A stretch of 64,000 nucleotides of DNA from Paenibacillus sp. JZ16 (GTDB lineage Bacteria; Bacillota; Bacilli; Paenibacillales; Paenibacillaceae). The notes under the pieces are model-generated. The model saw only the letters and a list, made by a program, of their open reading frames with translations. It was not told the origin of the DNA and ran no database searches. Below, piece after piece: positions 25,246 to 34,910 of the stretch. Each line of letters begins with the position of its first letter. Within the stretch, counting starts at the first letter, position 1. Both the position numbers and the translations under genes were made by a program. The DNA is taken from the NCBI RefSeq assembly GCF_015326965.1, contig NZ_CP017659.1:1860001-1924000 (forward strand). The letters run 5' to 3'.

Positions 25246-26583
25246 TCACTTTCCGTTATTTACAGCTTGAACCATTCTAGGTGCGATATCATGTAGTGGC
25301 AGAACGTGGCTTACACATCCGAGCTCAACAGCTGATCTCGGCATCCCGTATACGACGCAGGTTTGCTCGCTCTCCGCGTAGGTGGATGTCACTCCTGTAT
25401 CATAAAGCTTCTTCATCATTCTCGCTCCATCGCTTCCCATGCCGGTCATCAGTACCGCATGGCGCTTAATCATGGTCAATGGCAGTAAGGATTCGAACAG
25501 CACATCTACAGATGGACGGTGACCGTTGCGGGCCTCATCCTCACTGATCCTGATTTGGTAAGCACCGCTGTCCGATCGGCAAACCCTCATATGGCTGCCT
25601 CCCGGAGCAATGTAGGCTTTGCCCGGTTCCAATACCATCCCTTGTTCAGCTTCCATGACCTCCAGCTGACTGAATGAATTCAGGCGCTGTGCAAGCGATT
25701 TGGTAAAACTCGGCGGCATATGTTGAACGATGACAATCGGGGCACAGAAGTCACCGGGGATGGGCTCGAGAAGAGCTTTCAATGCTCTTGGCCCGCCGGT
25801 CGAACAGCCCACCGCAACCAAATCCGTCAATTCCGTTGATTGCCGTATTTTTGCTTCACGGAGCTGACGACTCTCGTTCTCTGGAAGCGCGACTGGAACA
25901 AAGTCTGTAACCGGCTTACGATCTGCTTGTTTTCGCTTTGGTCCAGCGTGCTCTGCTCCTTCCGCAGCAGTAGACACCTTCTTTTCCACAGTTCGAGATG
26001 GCGGGATACGGGGCGATTCCTTTAGATTGCTCCGTTGGTCTGTCTGGCGGACCGTTGTTCTTTTCTCAATCACCTGCGGCTTCTTGATCAGCGTTTTGTC
26101 AGAAGGCTTTGGCGAAAGAGGAACCGTTATGTCCGCACTCCGTCGTCTCTGCTCTTCTTCTTCCCACAATGCCCTCCGCTGTTTAGCCTGCATCGCCGCA
26201 TTCAGTTGCTTCATTAGTTCTGAACGCACCTGCTCAATATCAAGCGCATTCGAAATGGAAGGCTTTCGTATAAAATCAAATGCTCCTGCCTCAAGGGCAA
26301 GAATGGTCTCTTTCATGCCTTGCTCATTAATGCCGGACAACATAATGACCGGACGGGGACCCGATTCCATAATCAGCTTCAGAGCATCAAGGCCGTTCAT
26401 TTCCGGCATTTCTACATCCAATGTAATGACATCCGGATTCAATTCCTTTACTTTCCGAACGGCATCAAGACCGTTATCAGCTGTTCCGACAACTTGAAAA
26501 GATGGGTCACGCTCGATGAAATCGGAAAAGATTTTCCTCATAAATGCTGAATCGTCAACGACAAGCACACGAAAAGGCTTCAT
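25246..26583 (-). CDS. cheB: Chemotaxis response regulator methylesterase CheB, with long linker
   Basis: CheB demethylates and deamidates chemoreceptors when phosphorylated. The receiver domain (1-125) has Asp10/Asp11 and phospho-acceptor Asp56 (VITLDVEMPEMNG). The methylesterase domain (about 250-445) has catalytic Ser in AVGCSTGGPRAL, His in IVQHMPP and Asp in MTGMGSDGA. The product is 445 residues, about 90 longer than B. subtilis CheB. The excess is a basic, Pro/Lys/Arg-rich linker (about 130-245) and no domain is apparent in it. It is flanked by flhG and cheA. Confidence 0.96.
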   Translation of the reverse strand: MKPFRVLVVDDSAFMRKIFSDFIERDPSFQVVGTADNGLDAVRKVKELNPDVITLDVEMPEMNGLDALKLIMESGPRPVIMLSGINEQGMKETILALEAGAFDFIRKPSISNALDIEQVRSELMKQLNAAMQAKQRRALWEEEEQRRRSADITVPLSPKPSDKTLIKKPQVIEKRTTVRQTDQRSNLKESPRIPPSRTVEKKVSTAAEGAEHAGPKRKQADRKPVTDFVPVALPENESRQLREAKIRQSTELTDLVAVGCSTGGPRALKALLEPIPGDFCAPIVIVQHMPPSFTKSLAQRLNSFSQLEVMEAEQGMVLEPGKAYIAPGGSHMRVCRSDSGAYQIRISEDEARNGHRPSVDVLFESLLPLTMIKRHAVLMTGMGSDGARMMKKLYDTGVTSTYAESEQTCVVYGMPRSAVELGCVSHVLPLHDIAPRMVQAVNNGK

Positions 26584-26621
26584 AGATGTCCACCTCAGTT
26601 TCCATTAATCCAAACAAAGAA

Positions 26622-27512
26622 TCATTTCGTACGTTTGAGCCACCGATGCATAAATCCTTTGATTCCCTTCGGAGCTTCAGGCTCTGTGGCAGCAGGGACG
26701 GTCATGTAGCGAAGCGCGATCCGTCTGATATCACTAGAGGCGTTACATCGCGGATAAGCTGCTGTAAATGGGACCTGCCGCTTAACCGCCTGGACAACAT
26801 GCGTATCATCGGCAATCGAACCCAGCAGCTTGATTTCGATATCCAGGAAACGCTGGGCCGTCAAAATAATTTTGCCCGCTGCTTCACGTGCCTCCTCTTC
26901 ATCTCCCGCACGATTGACAATCAGGCTGAACGGAACCTGACATTCCGTGCCGTGCACCACCTTGATTAACGCATAGGCATCTGTGATGGACGTCGGTTCC
27001 GGCGTCGTGACGACTAGGCATTCATCAGCGGAAGTAATAAACCTCATGTTTTCCTTGGACAAGCCAGCTCCCGTGTCAAAAATGATATAGTCCATTTCCG
27101 AGGAAATAATTTCGATCTGTGAAATAAAATAATTCATTTCCTCTTCAGACAGGGACATCATGTCAGCCAAACCGGAACCTCCGGCAATGTAAGGAAGCTT
27201 GTCTGGTCCGTATTGAATTACTTCTTCGATGCTCTTCTCCCGGCGAATGAGATGATACAAGCTGTACCGGGAGCTCACGCCCATAAGAACGTCAATGTTT
27301 GCCATCCCGATGTCGGCATCAAACACCAATACCTTTTTGCCCATCGACTGTAAAGTCAGCGCAAAATTCAGTGTGAAATTGGATTTCCCAACCCCGCCTT
27401 TACCGCTGCTGACCGTAATAATCTTGGCGATTCTTGGGGATGTTGGTTTAACGCTGTTCCCTGATTGCTGAGAAGAAACCAGCTGGCGGAGCGATTGAGC
27501 TTGATCCGTCAT
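26622..27512 (-). CDS. flhG: MinD-like ATPase FlhG (YlxH)
   Basis: FlhG controls flagellar number and position and stimulates the FlhF GTPase. The product is 296 residues from the ATG at 27512 (MTDQAQSLRQLVSSQQ). The short N-terminal helix DQAQSLRQLV is the FlhF-activating type. The deviant Walker A is SSGKGGVGKSNFTLNFAL, followed by VLVFDADIGMANIDVL and IIFDTGAGLS. Its ATG overlaps the flhF stop (ATGA), so the pair is coupled. It lies between flhF and cheB. Confidence 0.95.
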   Translation of the reverse strand: MTDQAQSLRQLVSSQQSGNSVKPTSPRIAKIITVSSGKGGVGKSNFTLNFALTLQSMGKKVLVFDADIGMANIDVLMGVSSRYSLYHLIRREKSIEEVIQYGPDKLPYIAGGSGLADMMSLSEEEMNYFISQIEIISSEMDYIIFDTGAGLSKENMRFITSADECLVVTTPEPTSITDAYALIKVVHGTECQVPFSLIVNRAGDEEEAREAAGKIILTAQRFLDIEIKLLGSIADDTHVVQAVKRQVPFTAAYPRCNASSDIRRIALRYMTVPAATEPEAPKGIKGFMHRWLKRTK

Positions 27513-28957
27513 GTGCGAATCTCTCCCAGCAGCAGATGGCATAACCGCTCGCTATCGGCCATCAGCAGATCATCCGGCACATTTTGACCATTGGTCATAT
27601 AGGACAAGCGAAGGTTATGGGCATCAATCAGATTAAACAAGGAGCCGTAGCTGCCGGTCTCATCCATCTTCGTGAAGATGACCTTATCGAGTTCGTATTT
27701 GCTGAAATGATCCGCGATTTCGATCATATCGCTGCTCTTGGAGGTCAGGCTGAGCACAAGATAGGTTTCGCTTTGATCGGAATGGGAGAACAGGCTTTGA
27801 AGCTCGGAAACGAGCAGCTCATTCCGATAGTTCCGACCTGCAGTATCCATCAACACCAAATCACAATCCTGCAGCTTCTGAAGGGCTCGCTGCATATCAC
27901 CGGGCGATTGCACGACTTCCATCGGCACATTGAGAATGGAGGCATAGGTGCGCAGCTGTTCAACGGCAGATATCCGATACGTATCGGAAGTGATAAAACC
28001 TACCTTGCGTTGGTTACGGAACAGCTGCTCCGCTGCGATCTTCGCAATCGTGGTTGTCTTGCCGACCCCTGTCGGTCCGGCAATATATACAATCCGGGTC
28101 TCGGGCTGAACACCGCCGCCAATACGCCCCTCAAGGAACGCCTCGGCTTGCTTGTAAATCACGTTCTGCAGTTCGGCCTCGCTCATCTGCATTTGACTGG
28201 CTTGCCAGGCTTCTTCTGCGGCAGTGAGCCACTCTTCCGTCAGCTTGGCCGAAAGATCCTGCTTAAGCAGCTGATCCCGAATGAAATGCAGCGGCTCGGG
28301 TAGCTGCTGCGCTTCGAGATTTTGCCTGGACAATCGCGCGATCCATTCCTTCATTTCCTTAAGCTCTTCAAGGACTCTTTGTTCGGATTCACTAATTCCC
28401 AAACGGGAACTTAATGGCTCCTCCTGTCCTCCACGAGATGACTTATCAGACTTCACAGATCCAACGGATGCAGCCGTTTCCGCTTGATCGCTTCGCATCG
28501 CGGCTTGTTCAGGTGCTGCAGGCTGTTGCCCATGACCCACTTCATCCTTGTCCCTGTTAACGGCCTCCTCGGAAGCAGCAACCTGGCTAAGAATCTCTGC
28601 AAAACGACTATAGTCATCCTCCTGCTGTACGCCGGAGGCTGAATCCGTGTTATTCACGGAATTCATGGAGGCTTGTGAACCGGGCTTCGAAATTTCAGCC
28701 GTTCGTTGATAGGCCTTGGGTACAGCACCAGAAGGTACTGCAGGCGTAACTTTGGACTTCATCGGAGCAGAGCCTTTGGATTTCTCCGCTTGCTCTACTG
28801 CCGCGATTACCTCGATCTTCTTGCGGGTAAACATACCCAGGAATCCGCCCACCTTGGTTTCCTTCGTACTCAGTATGACGGCATCCGCACCTAAATCCGT
28901 ACGAATGTGCTGCATCGCCTCAGGCATCGTGTCGACGATATACCTCTTCACTCTCAT
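27509..28957 (-). CDS. flhF: SRP-type GTPase FlhF
   Basis: FlhF is an SRP/FtsY-like GTPase that places the first flagellar components. The 482-residue protein has the N-terminal basic B-domain (MRVKRYIVDTMPEAMQHIR, GADAVILSTKE). A long Ser/Gln/Glu-rich linker follows (about 75-200), then N and G domains with P-loop [41 protein letters not shown] and VIFTKMDETGSYG. The linker makes it longer than B. subtilis FlhF (366). It overlaps flhA by 4 bases and flhG by 4 bases. Confidence 0.95.
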   Translation of the reverse strand: MRVKRYIVDTMPEAMQHIRTDLGADAVILSTKETKVGGFLGMFTRKKIEVIAAVEQAEKSKGSAPMKSKVTPAVPSGAVPKAYQRTAEISKPGSQASMNSVNNTDSASGVQQEDDYSRFAEILSQVAASEEAVNRDKDEVGHGQQPAAPEQAAMRSDQAETAASVGSVKSDKSSRGGQEEPLSSRLGISESEQRVLEELKEMKEWIARLSRQNLEAQQLPEPLHFIRDQLLKQDLSAKLTEEWLTAAEEAWQASQMQMSEAELQNVIYKQAEAFLEGRIGGGVQPETRIVYIAGPTGVGKTTTIAKIAAEQLFRNQRKVGFITSDTYRISAVEQLRTYASILNVPMEVVQSPGDMQRALQKLQDCDLVLMDTAGRNYRNELLVSELQSLFSHSDQSETYLVLSLTSKSSDMIEIADHFSKYELDKVIFTKMDETGSYGSLFNLIDAHNLRLSYMTNGQNVPDDLLMADSERLCHLLLGEIRT

Positions 28958-30987
28958 AAGTTCACCACTCCGACACTTTGAATTTCGACGTTCGGCTCCA
29001 GCTCACTATAAGACAACACCGGAATATCCTGCATGCTTCGTTCAATGACCTGCCTTAAATACATTCTTATGGCCGGTGAGGTAAGCAGAACAGGCTGCTG
29101 CCCCATCTGAATGATCCGGTTAACCTGTTCACTGAGCTTCTGAAACACGCTCTGTGTCGATGCCGGGTCCATGGCAAGATAACTTCCTTGGTCGCTCTGC
29201 TGGACGCTTTCGGCGATCTTCTTCTCAAGCTGCGGTCCAACCGTGATGACCCGCATAGCCTCTCCCTCTTGAGCATATTGCTGGGTAATCTGCCGCGAGA
29301 GAGCTTGTCTTACATATTCGGTAAGGACATCGGGATCTTTCGAGTAATGTCCATAGTCCGCAAGGGTCTCGAGAATCGTGACCATGTCCCGGATCGAGAT
29401 TTTTTCGCGGAGAAGCTTAGCTAATACCTTCTGCACCTCTCCAATGGTCAACACGGAAGGAATGAGCTCGTCCACAAGGACCGGATAGCTTTCTCTGATG
29501 TTATCAACCAATGCCTTGGTCTCCTGGCGTCCAATCAGCTCATGGGCATGTCTCTTAATCAACTCGGTCAAATGGGTAGCCACAACGGACGGTGGATCGA
29601 CTACGGTATATCCGGCAAGATCCGCCCGCTCTTTCATGGCTTCATCTATCCAAAGCGCAGGGAGCCCGAAGGCCGGTTCGGTCGTTTCGATGCCCGTTAC
29701 GGAATCATCCTCGTACCCAGGGCTCATGGCGAGGTAGTGATTTAATAATAATTCACCGCCGCCGACAGCATTCCCTTTTATTTTTATGACATATTCATTC
29801 GGTTTTAGTTGAATATTGTCGCGAATTCGGATAACCGGTACGACAAGTCCCAGCTCAAGTGCGCATTGTCTCCGAATCATAATGATCCGGTCCAATAAAT
29901 CTCCGCCCTGCTGCGCATCTGCGAGCGGAATCAACCCATACCCGAATTCGAATTCGATCGGGTCAACCTGAAGCAGGTTGATCACACTTTCCGGACTTCG
30001 AACCTCTTCGATTTGCTGTTCCTCCTCCATCTGCTCCACCTCGACCTGCTTGCGATCCAGATTGTTCTGCATCCTCCGTGCCGCAATAAGTAAGATGAGT
30101 GCAATCGGTGCGGTCGTAATCAGGTGAATGGGTGTGAAAATCCCTAGCAACAGAACGGTACCTGAAACAATGTACAATAGATGAGGGTATGAGAAGAGCT
30201 GCCCTGTCAGATCCTCCGCCAGGTTCCCTTCCGAAGAAGCTCTTGTAACAATCAGCCCCGCTGCAGTGGAAATCAAAAGCGCCGGAATCTGACTGACCAA
30301 TCCGTCCCCGATCGTCAGGATGGAGTATGTGCTCATCGCGTCTCCGAATGACATTCCGTGAATCGAGATCCCGATGATAAATCCGCCGATCAGGTTGATC
30401 AGCATGATGACAATCGTAGCGATGGCGTCACCCTTAACGAATTTACTTGCACCATCCATAGCCCCGTAAAAGTCGGCTTCTCGCTCGATTTTTCTTCTCC
30501 GCTCCCTGGCTTGCTGCTCATTGATCAAACCTGCGTTCAGATCCGCATCAATACTCATCTGTTTACCAGGCATCGCATCGAGCGTAAATCTTGCCGCAAC
30601 CTCTGCTACCCGCTCCGAGCCTTTGGTAATGACGATGAACTGTACGACAACGAGGATCAAAAAGACGATGAATCCAACCGCAATTTCGCCATTCGCTATC
30701 CACTTACCAAACGTGGCTACAACCTCGCCCGCACTAGCTTCCGACAGGATCAACTTCGTTGTCGAAATGTTAAGCGCTACACGAAACAGTGTCGTGATGA
30801 GCAATAAGGAAGGGAAGATGGAGAAGTCCAAGGCTTCCTTCGTATTCATGGCCACCAGCAAAATAATAAGCGCCAGCGAGACATTGATAATCAGGAGTAC
30901 ATCGAGCAGCCATGCCGGGATCGGAAGAATCATCATGAGTACGATGCCAATGACACCCGCAAGGACAGATAGATCTTTTATTTTCAC
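28954..30987 (-). CDS. flhA: Flagellar export gate protein FlhA
   Basis: FlhA is the large subunit of the flagellar type III export gate and docks substrates and chaperones. The 677-residue protein has about eight N-terminal membrane helices (residues about 5-320). The conserved FHIPEP-like loop region includes RVAEVAARFTLDAMPGKQMS and DADLNAGLINEQQARERR. The four-subdomain cytoplasmic part follows (about 330-677, e.g. KIKGNAVGGGELLLNHYLAM). Length is normal. It lies between flhB and flhF. Confidence 0.97.
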   Translation of the reverse strand: MKIKDLSVLAGVIGIVLMMILPIPAWLLDVLLIINVSLALIILLVAMNTKEALDFSIFPSLLLITTLFRVALNISTTKLILSEASAGEVVATFGKWIANGEIAVGFIVFLILVVVQFIVITKGSERVAEVAARFTLDAMPGKQMSIDADLNAGLINEQQARERRRKIEREADFYGAMDGASKFVKGDAIATIVIMLINLIGGFIIGISIHGMSFGDAMSTYSILTIGDGLVSQIPALLISTAAGLIVTRASSEGNLAEDLTGQLFSYPHLLYIVSGTVLLLGIFTPIHLITTAPIALILLIAARRMQNNLDRKQVEVEQMEEEQQIEEVRSPESVINLLQVDPIEFEFGYGLIPLADAQQGGDLLDRIIMIRRQCALELGLVVPVIRIRDNIQLKPNEYVIKIKGNAVGGGELLLNHYLAMSPGYEDDSVTGIETTEPAFGLPALWIDEAMKERADLAGYTVVDPPSVVATHLTELIKRHAHELIGRQETKALVDNIRESYPVLVDELIPSVLTIGEVQKVLAKLLREKISIRDMVTILETLADYGHYSKDPDVLTEYVRQALSRQITQQYAQEGEAMRVITVGPQLEKKIAESVQQSDQGSYLAMDPASTQSVFQKLSEQVNRIIQMGQQPVLLTSPAIRMYLRQVIERSMQDIPVLSYSELEPNVEIQSVGVVNL

Positions 30988-31011
30988 TGCAATGACGCCT
31001 CCGGTCCCTAA

Positions 31012-32100
31012 TTATTTCACTTTACCTTTTAGTTTATATACATAGGCCAGCACTTCCGCTACGGCCTGGAACAGGTCTCCCGGAATCGAATCCCCGATTT
31101 CCGACCGTTGGTACAAAGCGCGTGCCAGCGGCTTATTTTCCATCGTTATAATTCCGTGTTCCTTCGCTATTTCTTTAATCCGCAAGGCCATGAAATCCTG
31201 ACCCTTCGCAATGATCTGCGGAGCTTCCATCATGGACCCGTCATACTTGATCGCCACTGCAAAGTGGGTCGGGTTCGTGATGATAACGTCGGCATTCGGG
31301 ACTTCCTGCATCATCCTCTGCAGTGCCATCCGACGCTGGCGTTCCCTGATCTTCCCTTTGATCAGCGGATCGCCCTCCATCTTCTTGTACTCGTCTTTGA
31401 TGTCCTGTTTGGACATTCGAATGTTTTTTTCATAATCATATTTCTGATACATGTAATCCAAAACGGCCAGAATGATCAGCCCGATGGCAATCTTAAAACC
31501 AAGTGACATGGTGATATCCGCCACGAAATGAAAAATGGTGTCGGGTCCCATTGTCGACAAGGACGATAATCCTTCCCTGGCAGCCCACAAGGTGGTGTAC
31601 ACGAGGTAGCCGATGATGGTCAGTTTGATGACCGATTTCAAAAACTCGACCAAGGAACGCATCGAGAATATGTTCTTGAACCCTTTGATGGGATCGATTT
31701 TACTGAACTTCATTTTCAAAGTCTCGCCCGTCAGCATAAACCCGACCTGCAAGTAATTGGCGATCAGCGCAACAACGAACACCGAGATAAACAACGGAGC
31801 CAGCAGAAGCAATATTTGAACACCGTACTCCCCGAATAACTGCATCACATTGTCTTTCGTTACGTCCATGGAGAGCCGATTAATATAAATGTCAGTAAAC
31901 AGTCGAACGGTGCGGTCTCTCATATACCCGCCGAAAATTAACAAGCAAAAGAATGCGGCCAGCAAAACCGATGCACCCGATACCTCCATACTTTTGGCAA
32001 CTTGGCCTTTCTTACGTGTATCCTGGCGTTTCTTCGGTGTGGCTTTCTCCGTCTTTTCGCCAGCGAACAGCTGTAAGTCGACCGGATACCGGTATGACAT
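31012..32100 (-). CDS. flhB: Flagellar export switch protein FlhB
   Basis: FlhB sits in the export gate and switches secretion from rod/hook to filament subunits after self-cleavage. The product is 362 residues from the ATG at 32100 (MSYRYPVDLQLFAGEKTEKA; GGAGGTG 6 bases upstream). It has four membrane helices (within about 35-215), the GEKTEKATPKKRQDTRKKGQ start typical of FlhB, and the autocleavage motif NPTH near residue 275 (ADVIITNPTHFAVAIKYD). It lies between fliR and flhA. Confidence 0.96.
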   Translation of the reverse strand: MSYRYPVDLQLFAGEKTEKATPKKRQDTRKKGQVAKSMEVSGASVLLAAFFCLLIFGGYMRDRTVRLFTDIYINRLSMDVTKDNVMQLFGEYGVQILLLLAPLFISVFVVALIANYLQVGFMLTGETLKMKFSKIDPIKGFKNIFSMRSLVEFLKSVIKLTIIGYLVYTTLWAAREGLSSLSTMGPDTIFHFVADITMSLGFKIAIGLIILAVLDYMYQKYDYEKNIRMSKQDIKDEYKKMEGDPLIKGKIRERQRRMALQRMMQEVPNADVIITNPTHFAVAIKYDGSMMEAPQIIAKGQDFMALRIKEIAKEHGIITMENKPLARALYQRSEIGDSIPGDLFQAVAEVLAYVYKLKGKVK

Positions 32101-32120
32101 CCGCTTCACCTCCATCCTCC

Positions 32121-32915
32121 TTAAGTCGGCCCGTCGCCAAGAACGCCGAGTAGCTGCCGGAGTGCTTCAAACATTTTGGCAAACAGATGATCAAATAGTG
32201 ACACCAGCATTGGCATGAGCAGCATCAGCAGCACGAGTCCAACGATGATTTTGACGATTATACCGATAACAAATACATTGAACTGCGGCGCCGTCCTTGC
32301 TAGAAAGCCAAGCCCGACATCGGTCAGGAACAAAGCGGCTACCAGCGGAGCGGCCATTTGAAGTGCCAATACAAAAGAGTGCGAGAATGTCCGTACGAGA
32401 AAATCCGTCACATTACCGTCATGAATCTTCCCAAACACATCCCCCGTAATCGGAATCCAATCATAGCTGTACATAATCGCATCAAACAGGTAGTGATGGC
32501 CATTCATGCTCAGAAATACCAGTAGGGCAAGATAATACTTGAAGTTACCGATTAATGGGCTGGAAGTCCCTGTAAAAGGATCGATGACATTTGCCATGCT
32601 GAACCCGATCTGAATGTCAATTAATGCGCCTGCCGTTTGAACGACGGTCATAATAAGATAAGCAGTGAAACCAAGCAGCAGTCCAACCAATACTTCCTGG
32701 ACAATTAATATGACGTAAGACAGATCTTGCGGAACCACTTCTCCGAGCCCGAACGAAAAATATACGATCAGGGCGATGATGGCCGAAAGGCCTATTTTGT
32801 AAGAAGGGGGTATACCGCGTGAAGTAAACACTGGCGATATTACAAAAAAAGCTGTTATTCGACAAAATATAAGCATAAAAACAGGTAAACTTTGCTGCAA
32901 CCATTCCATGGACAC
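32121..32915 (-). CDS. fliR: Flagellar export protein FliR
   Basis: FliR is an inner-membrane component of the flagellar export channel. The 264-residue protein is strongly hydrophobic with about six helices and begins MSMEWLQQSLPVFMLIFCRI. Conserved segments include GLLLGFTAYLIMTVVQTAGALID, GFSMANVIDPFTGTSSPLIG and the late LARTAPQFNVFVIGI. The start could be the GTG at 32915 or the ATG two codons on. It lies between fliQ (5 bases) and flhB. Confidence 0.95.
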   Translation of the reverse strand: MSMEWLQQSLPVFMLIFCRITAFFVISPVFTSRGIPPSYKIGLSAIIALIVYFSFGLGEVVPQDLSYVILIVQEVLVGLLLGFTAYLIMTVVQTAGALIDIQIGFSMANVIDPFTGTSSPLIGNFKYYLALLVFLSMNGHHYLFDAIMYSYDWIPITGDVFGKIHDGNVTDFLVRTFSHSFVLALQMAAPLVAALFLTDVGLGFLARTAPQFNVFVIGIIVKIIVGLVLLMLLMPMLVSLFDHLFAKMFEALRQLLGVLGDGPT

Positions 32916-32920
32916 TCAGC

Positions 32921-33190
32921 CTATCCGATATATTTGTAGAGATTGTCCAAAATTCCGTGGGTAAAATCCACTAACGTCGTTAATATCCAAGGACCAAACA
33001 GCAATAATGATATAAGTACGATAATAATTTTTGGTACGAAAGCCAGCGTCTGTTCCTGGATTTGTGTTGTCGCTTGAAAAATACTGATGATAAGTCCGAC
33101 AACCAGTGCGAGAACCAGCATCGGTGCGCTCACCTGGAGCACAATATAAACCGCTTGTCCTGCCAGACCGATAATAAATTCAGCGCTCAC
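32921..33190 (-). CDS. fliQ: Flagellar export protein FliQ
   Basis: FliQ is a small two-helix subunit of the export channel. The 89-residue product has helices at about 14-38 and 52-75 and the conserved loop SIFQATTQIQEQTLAFVPKI. Size and position between fliP and fliR are as expected. Confidence 0.95.
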   Translation of the reverse strand: MSAEFIIGLAGQAVYIVLQVSAPMLVLALVVGLIISIFQATTQIQEQTLAFVPKIIIVLISLLLFGPWILTTLVDFTHGILDNLYKYIG

Positions 33191-33230
33191 GGCTAAGTCC
33201 CCCTGTATTCGAATTACTTGCCGCTTATTG

Positions 33231-33983
33231 CTACGTGTTAAAGCTCATCAGCATGGATTTCACTACCAAATACCAGCCGTCTACCAGAACAAAGAGCAAA
33301 ATCTTGAATGGCAGCGAGATCATGACCGGCGGCAGCATCATCATACCCATCGCCATCAGCACACTGGCAACCACGATATCGATGACCAGAAACGGAATGA
33401 AAATCATAAAGCCCATTTGAAAGCCCGTCTTCAGCTCACTAATGGCAAATGCCGGTACCAAAACCGTTAATGGAATATCCTCATAAGATTCGGGTTTCTC
33501 TGCGCCTGTGTAATTCATGAACAACAATAGATCCTTTTCCCGTGTGTGCGCGAACATGAACTTTTTCATAGGATCTTGAGCCTTATCCAGCGCTTCTGCT
33601 TGGGTGATCTCACCTTTCAGATAGGGCTGCAGCGCTACATCATTCATTGAAGACAACGTCGGAGCCATTACGAATAAGGTAAGAAACAGAGCCAGGCCGA
33701 TCAACACTTGGTTTGGCGGTGTTTGCTGTGTGCCGAGCGAAGTACGGACAAAGCCAAGCACGATAACAATCCTTGTAAAACTAGTCATCAGCACCAGTAT
33801 CGCCGGTGCAATGCTAAGAATGGTGATCAGGAGTATCAAGGACAAGGAGCTTGTCCCCGGTGTATCTCCCTCGTTGCCGATTTGAATATCGATGTTTGGA
33901 ATCGGATCCGCAAATGCCGTATGGGAAAACAGAAATCCAAACAATATGAAAATCGCGATAGCGTACGAGATCTTTTTATTCAT
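33231..33983 (-). CDS. fliP: Flagellar export protein FliP
   Basis: FliP forms the core pore ring of the flagellar export gate. The 250-residue protein begins with a cleavable signal-like helix (about 5-25, ending ...TAFADPIPN). The family motifs are MTSFTRIVIVLGFVRTSLGT near residue 65, IGLALFLTLFVMAPTL and the C-terminal MGMMMLPPVMISLPFKILLF. Its start overlaps the fliO stop by 4 bases (ATGA). Confidence 0.96.
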   Translation of the reverse strand: MNKKISYAIAIFILFGFLFSHTAFADPIPNIDIQIGNEGDTPGTSSLSLILLITILSIAPAILVLMTSFTRIVIVLGFVRTSLGTQQTPPNQVLIGLALFLTLFVMAPTLSSMNDVALQPYLKGEITQAEALDKAQDPMKKFMFAHTREKDLLLFMNYTGAEKPESYEDIPLTVLVPAFAISELKTGFQMGFMIFIPFLVIDIVVASVLMAMGMMMLPPVMISLPFKILLFVLVDGWYLVVKSMLMSFNT

Positions 33984-34504
33984 GAATCTTTATGATCCTC
34001 CCGCAGCAATTCTTCGACCTTTTCTTTCCGGTTCGGTACGCTGCGCAGCTTGGACTCGAACACTTCATGGAAAGAAGATGTATCGTCCAATTCCATTTCT
34101 TCCGGTGGTTTGTCTTTACGGAGTTTTGCCGCCAGTTTCGTTATAAAAGGCGGCAGTGCCCCATTATGTATTCCAGAATCCTGTTCAAATGCAGCTTGGA
34201 TAAGCGCAACTTCAGCTGGATCAGAAATTTTGTCCACCAACCGGACGTCTTCGCCAACTCCGATCACATAGATGCTGCCCCCAATTTCGACGAGCTGAAG
34301 GGATTTGTTAGGGCCCATCCCAACCGCACCCAAAGTACGAATGGAGCGGCCCTGCATCCAGCTCTGATTCTTTCTGCTGAGAAAGCGAATCAGGAACACG
34401 ATCAACGCAACGATGATGGCAAGTACGATAAAGACATAAAATAACTGTAAATAATACCCGGTAGTACTACTTGAGCCTAATCCATCAGAAGCTGCCATCA
34501 TCAT
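33980..34504 (-). CDS. fliO: Flagellar export assembly protein FliO (FliZ)
   Basis: FliO helps assemble the FliP ring and is not part of the final gate. The 174-residue protein has a short exterior N-terminus, one membrane helix (about 20-44), and a cytoplasmic domain with GRSIRTLGAVGMGPNKSLQLV and VEIGGSIYVIGVGEDVRLVD, the FliO core. The C-terminal 60 residues are charged and look flexible. In B. subtilis the equivalent is called FliZ. It lies between cheY and fliP. Confidence 0.9.
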   Translation of the reverse strand: MMMAASDGLGSSSTTGYYLQLFYVFIVLAIIVALIVFLIRFLSRKNQSWMQGRSIRTLGAVGMGPNKSLQLVEIGGSIYVIGVGEDVRLVDKISDPAEVALIQAAFEQDSGIHNGALPPFITKLAAKLRKDKPPEEMELDDTSSFHEVFESKLRSVPNRKEKVEELLREDHKDS

Positions 34505-34515
34505 AAGAAGAACCC

Positions 34516-34881
34516 TTATACGCCAAGCGTCTTATTGATGGCTTCAATGACTCTGTCCGATTGGAACGGTTTAACGATAAAGTCCTTGGCTCCAGCTTGG
34601 ATCGCATCAATAACCATCGCCTGTTGGCCCATGGCAGAGCACATAATCACTTTTGCATTCGCATCGACTTTTTTAATCTCTTTCAGCGCTGCGATACCAT
34701 CCATTTCCGGCATCGTAATATCCATCGTAATCAGATCTGGACGAAGTTCTTTAAATTTCTCGATTGCTTGCGCACCGTCCTGTGCTTCTCCCACAACCTC
34801 GAATCCGTTTTTGACCAATATGTCACGGATCATCATTCTCATAAATGCAGCATCGTCCACAATCAGAATTCGGTTAGCCAT
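34516..34881 (-). CDS. cheY: Chemotaxis response regulator CheY
   Basis: CheY-P binds the flagellar switch; in B. subtilis it favours counter-clockwise rotation. The 121-residue single receiver domain has Asp9/Asp10, phospho-acceptor Asp54 (LITMDITMPEMDG), Ser82 and Lys104 (DFIVKPF), all in the expected places. No output domain is present. It sits between fliY, which dephosphorylates CheY-P at the switch, and fliO. Confidence 0.96.
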   Translation of the reverse strand: MANRILIVDDAAFMRMMIRDILVKNGFEVVGEAQDGAQAIEKFKELRPDLITMDITMPEMDGIAALKEIKKVDANAKVIMCSAMGQQAMVIDAIQAGAKDFIVKPFQSDRVIEAINKTLGV

Positions 34882-34910
34882 TGATAAAAATCCTCCCTAA
34901 AATGTTTGTG

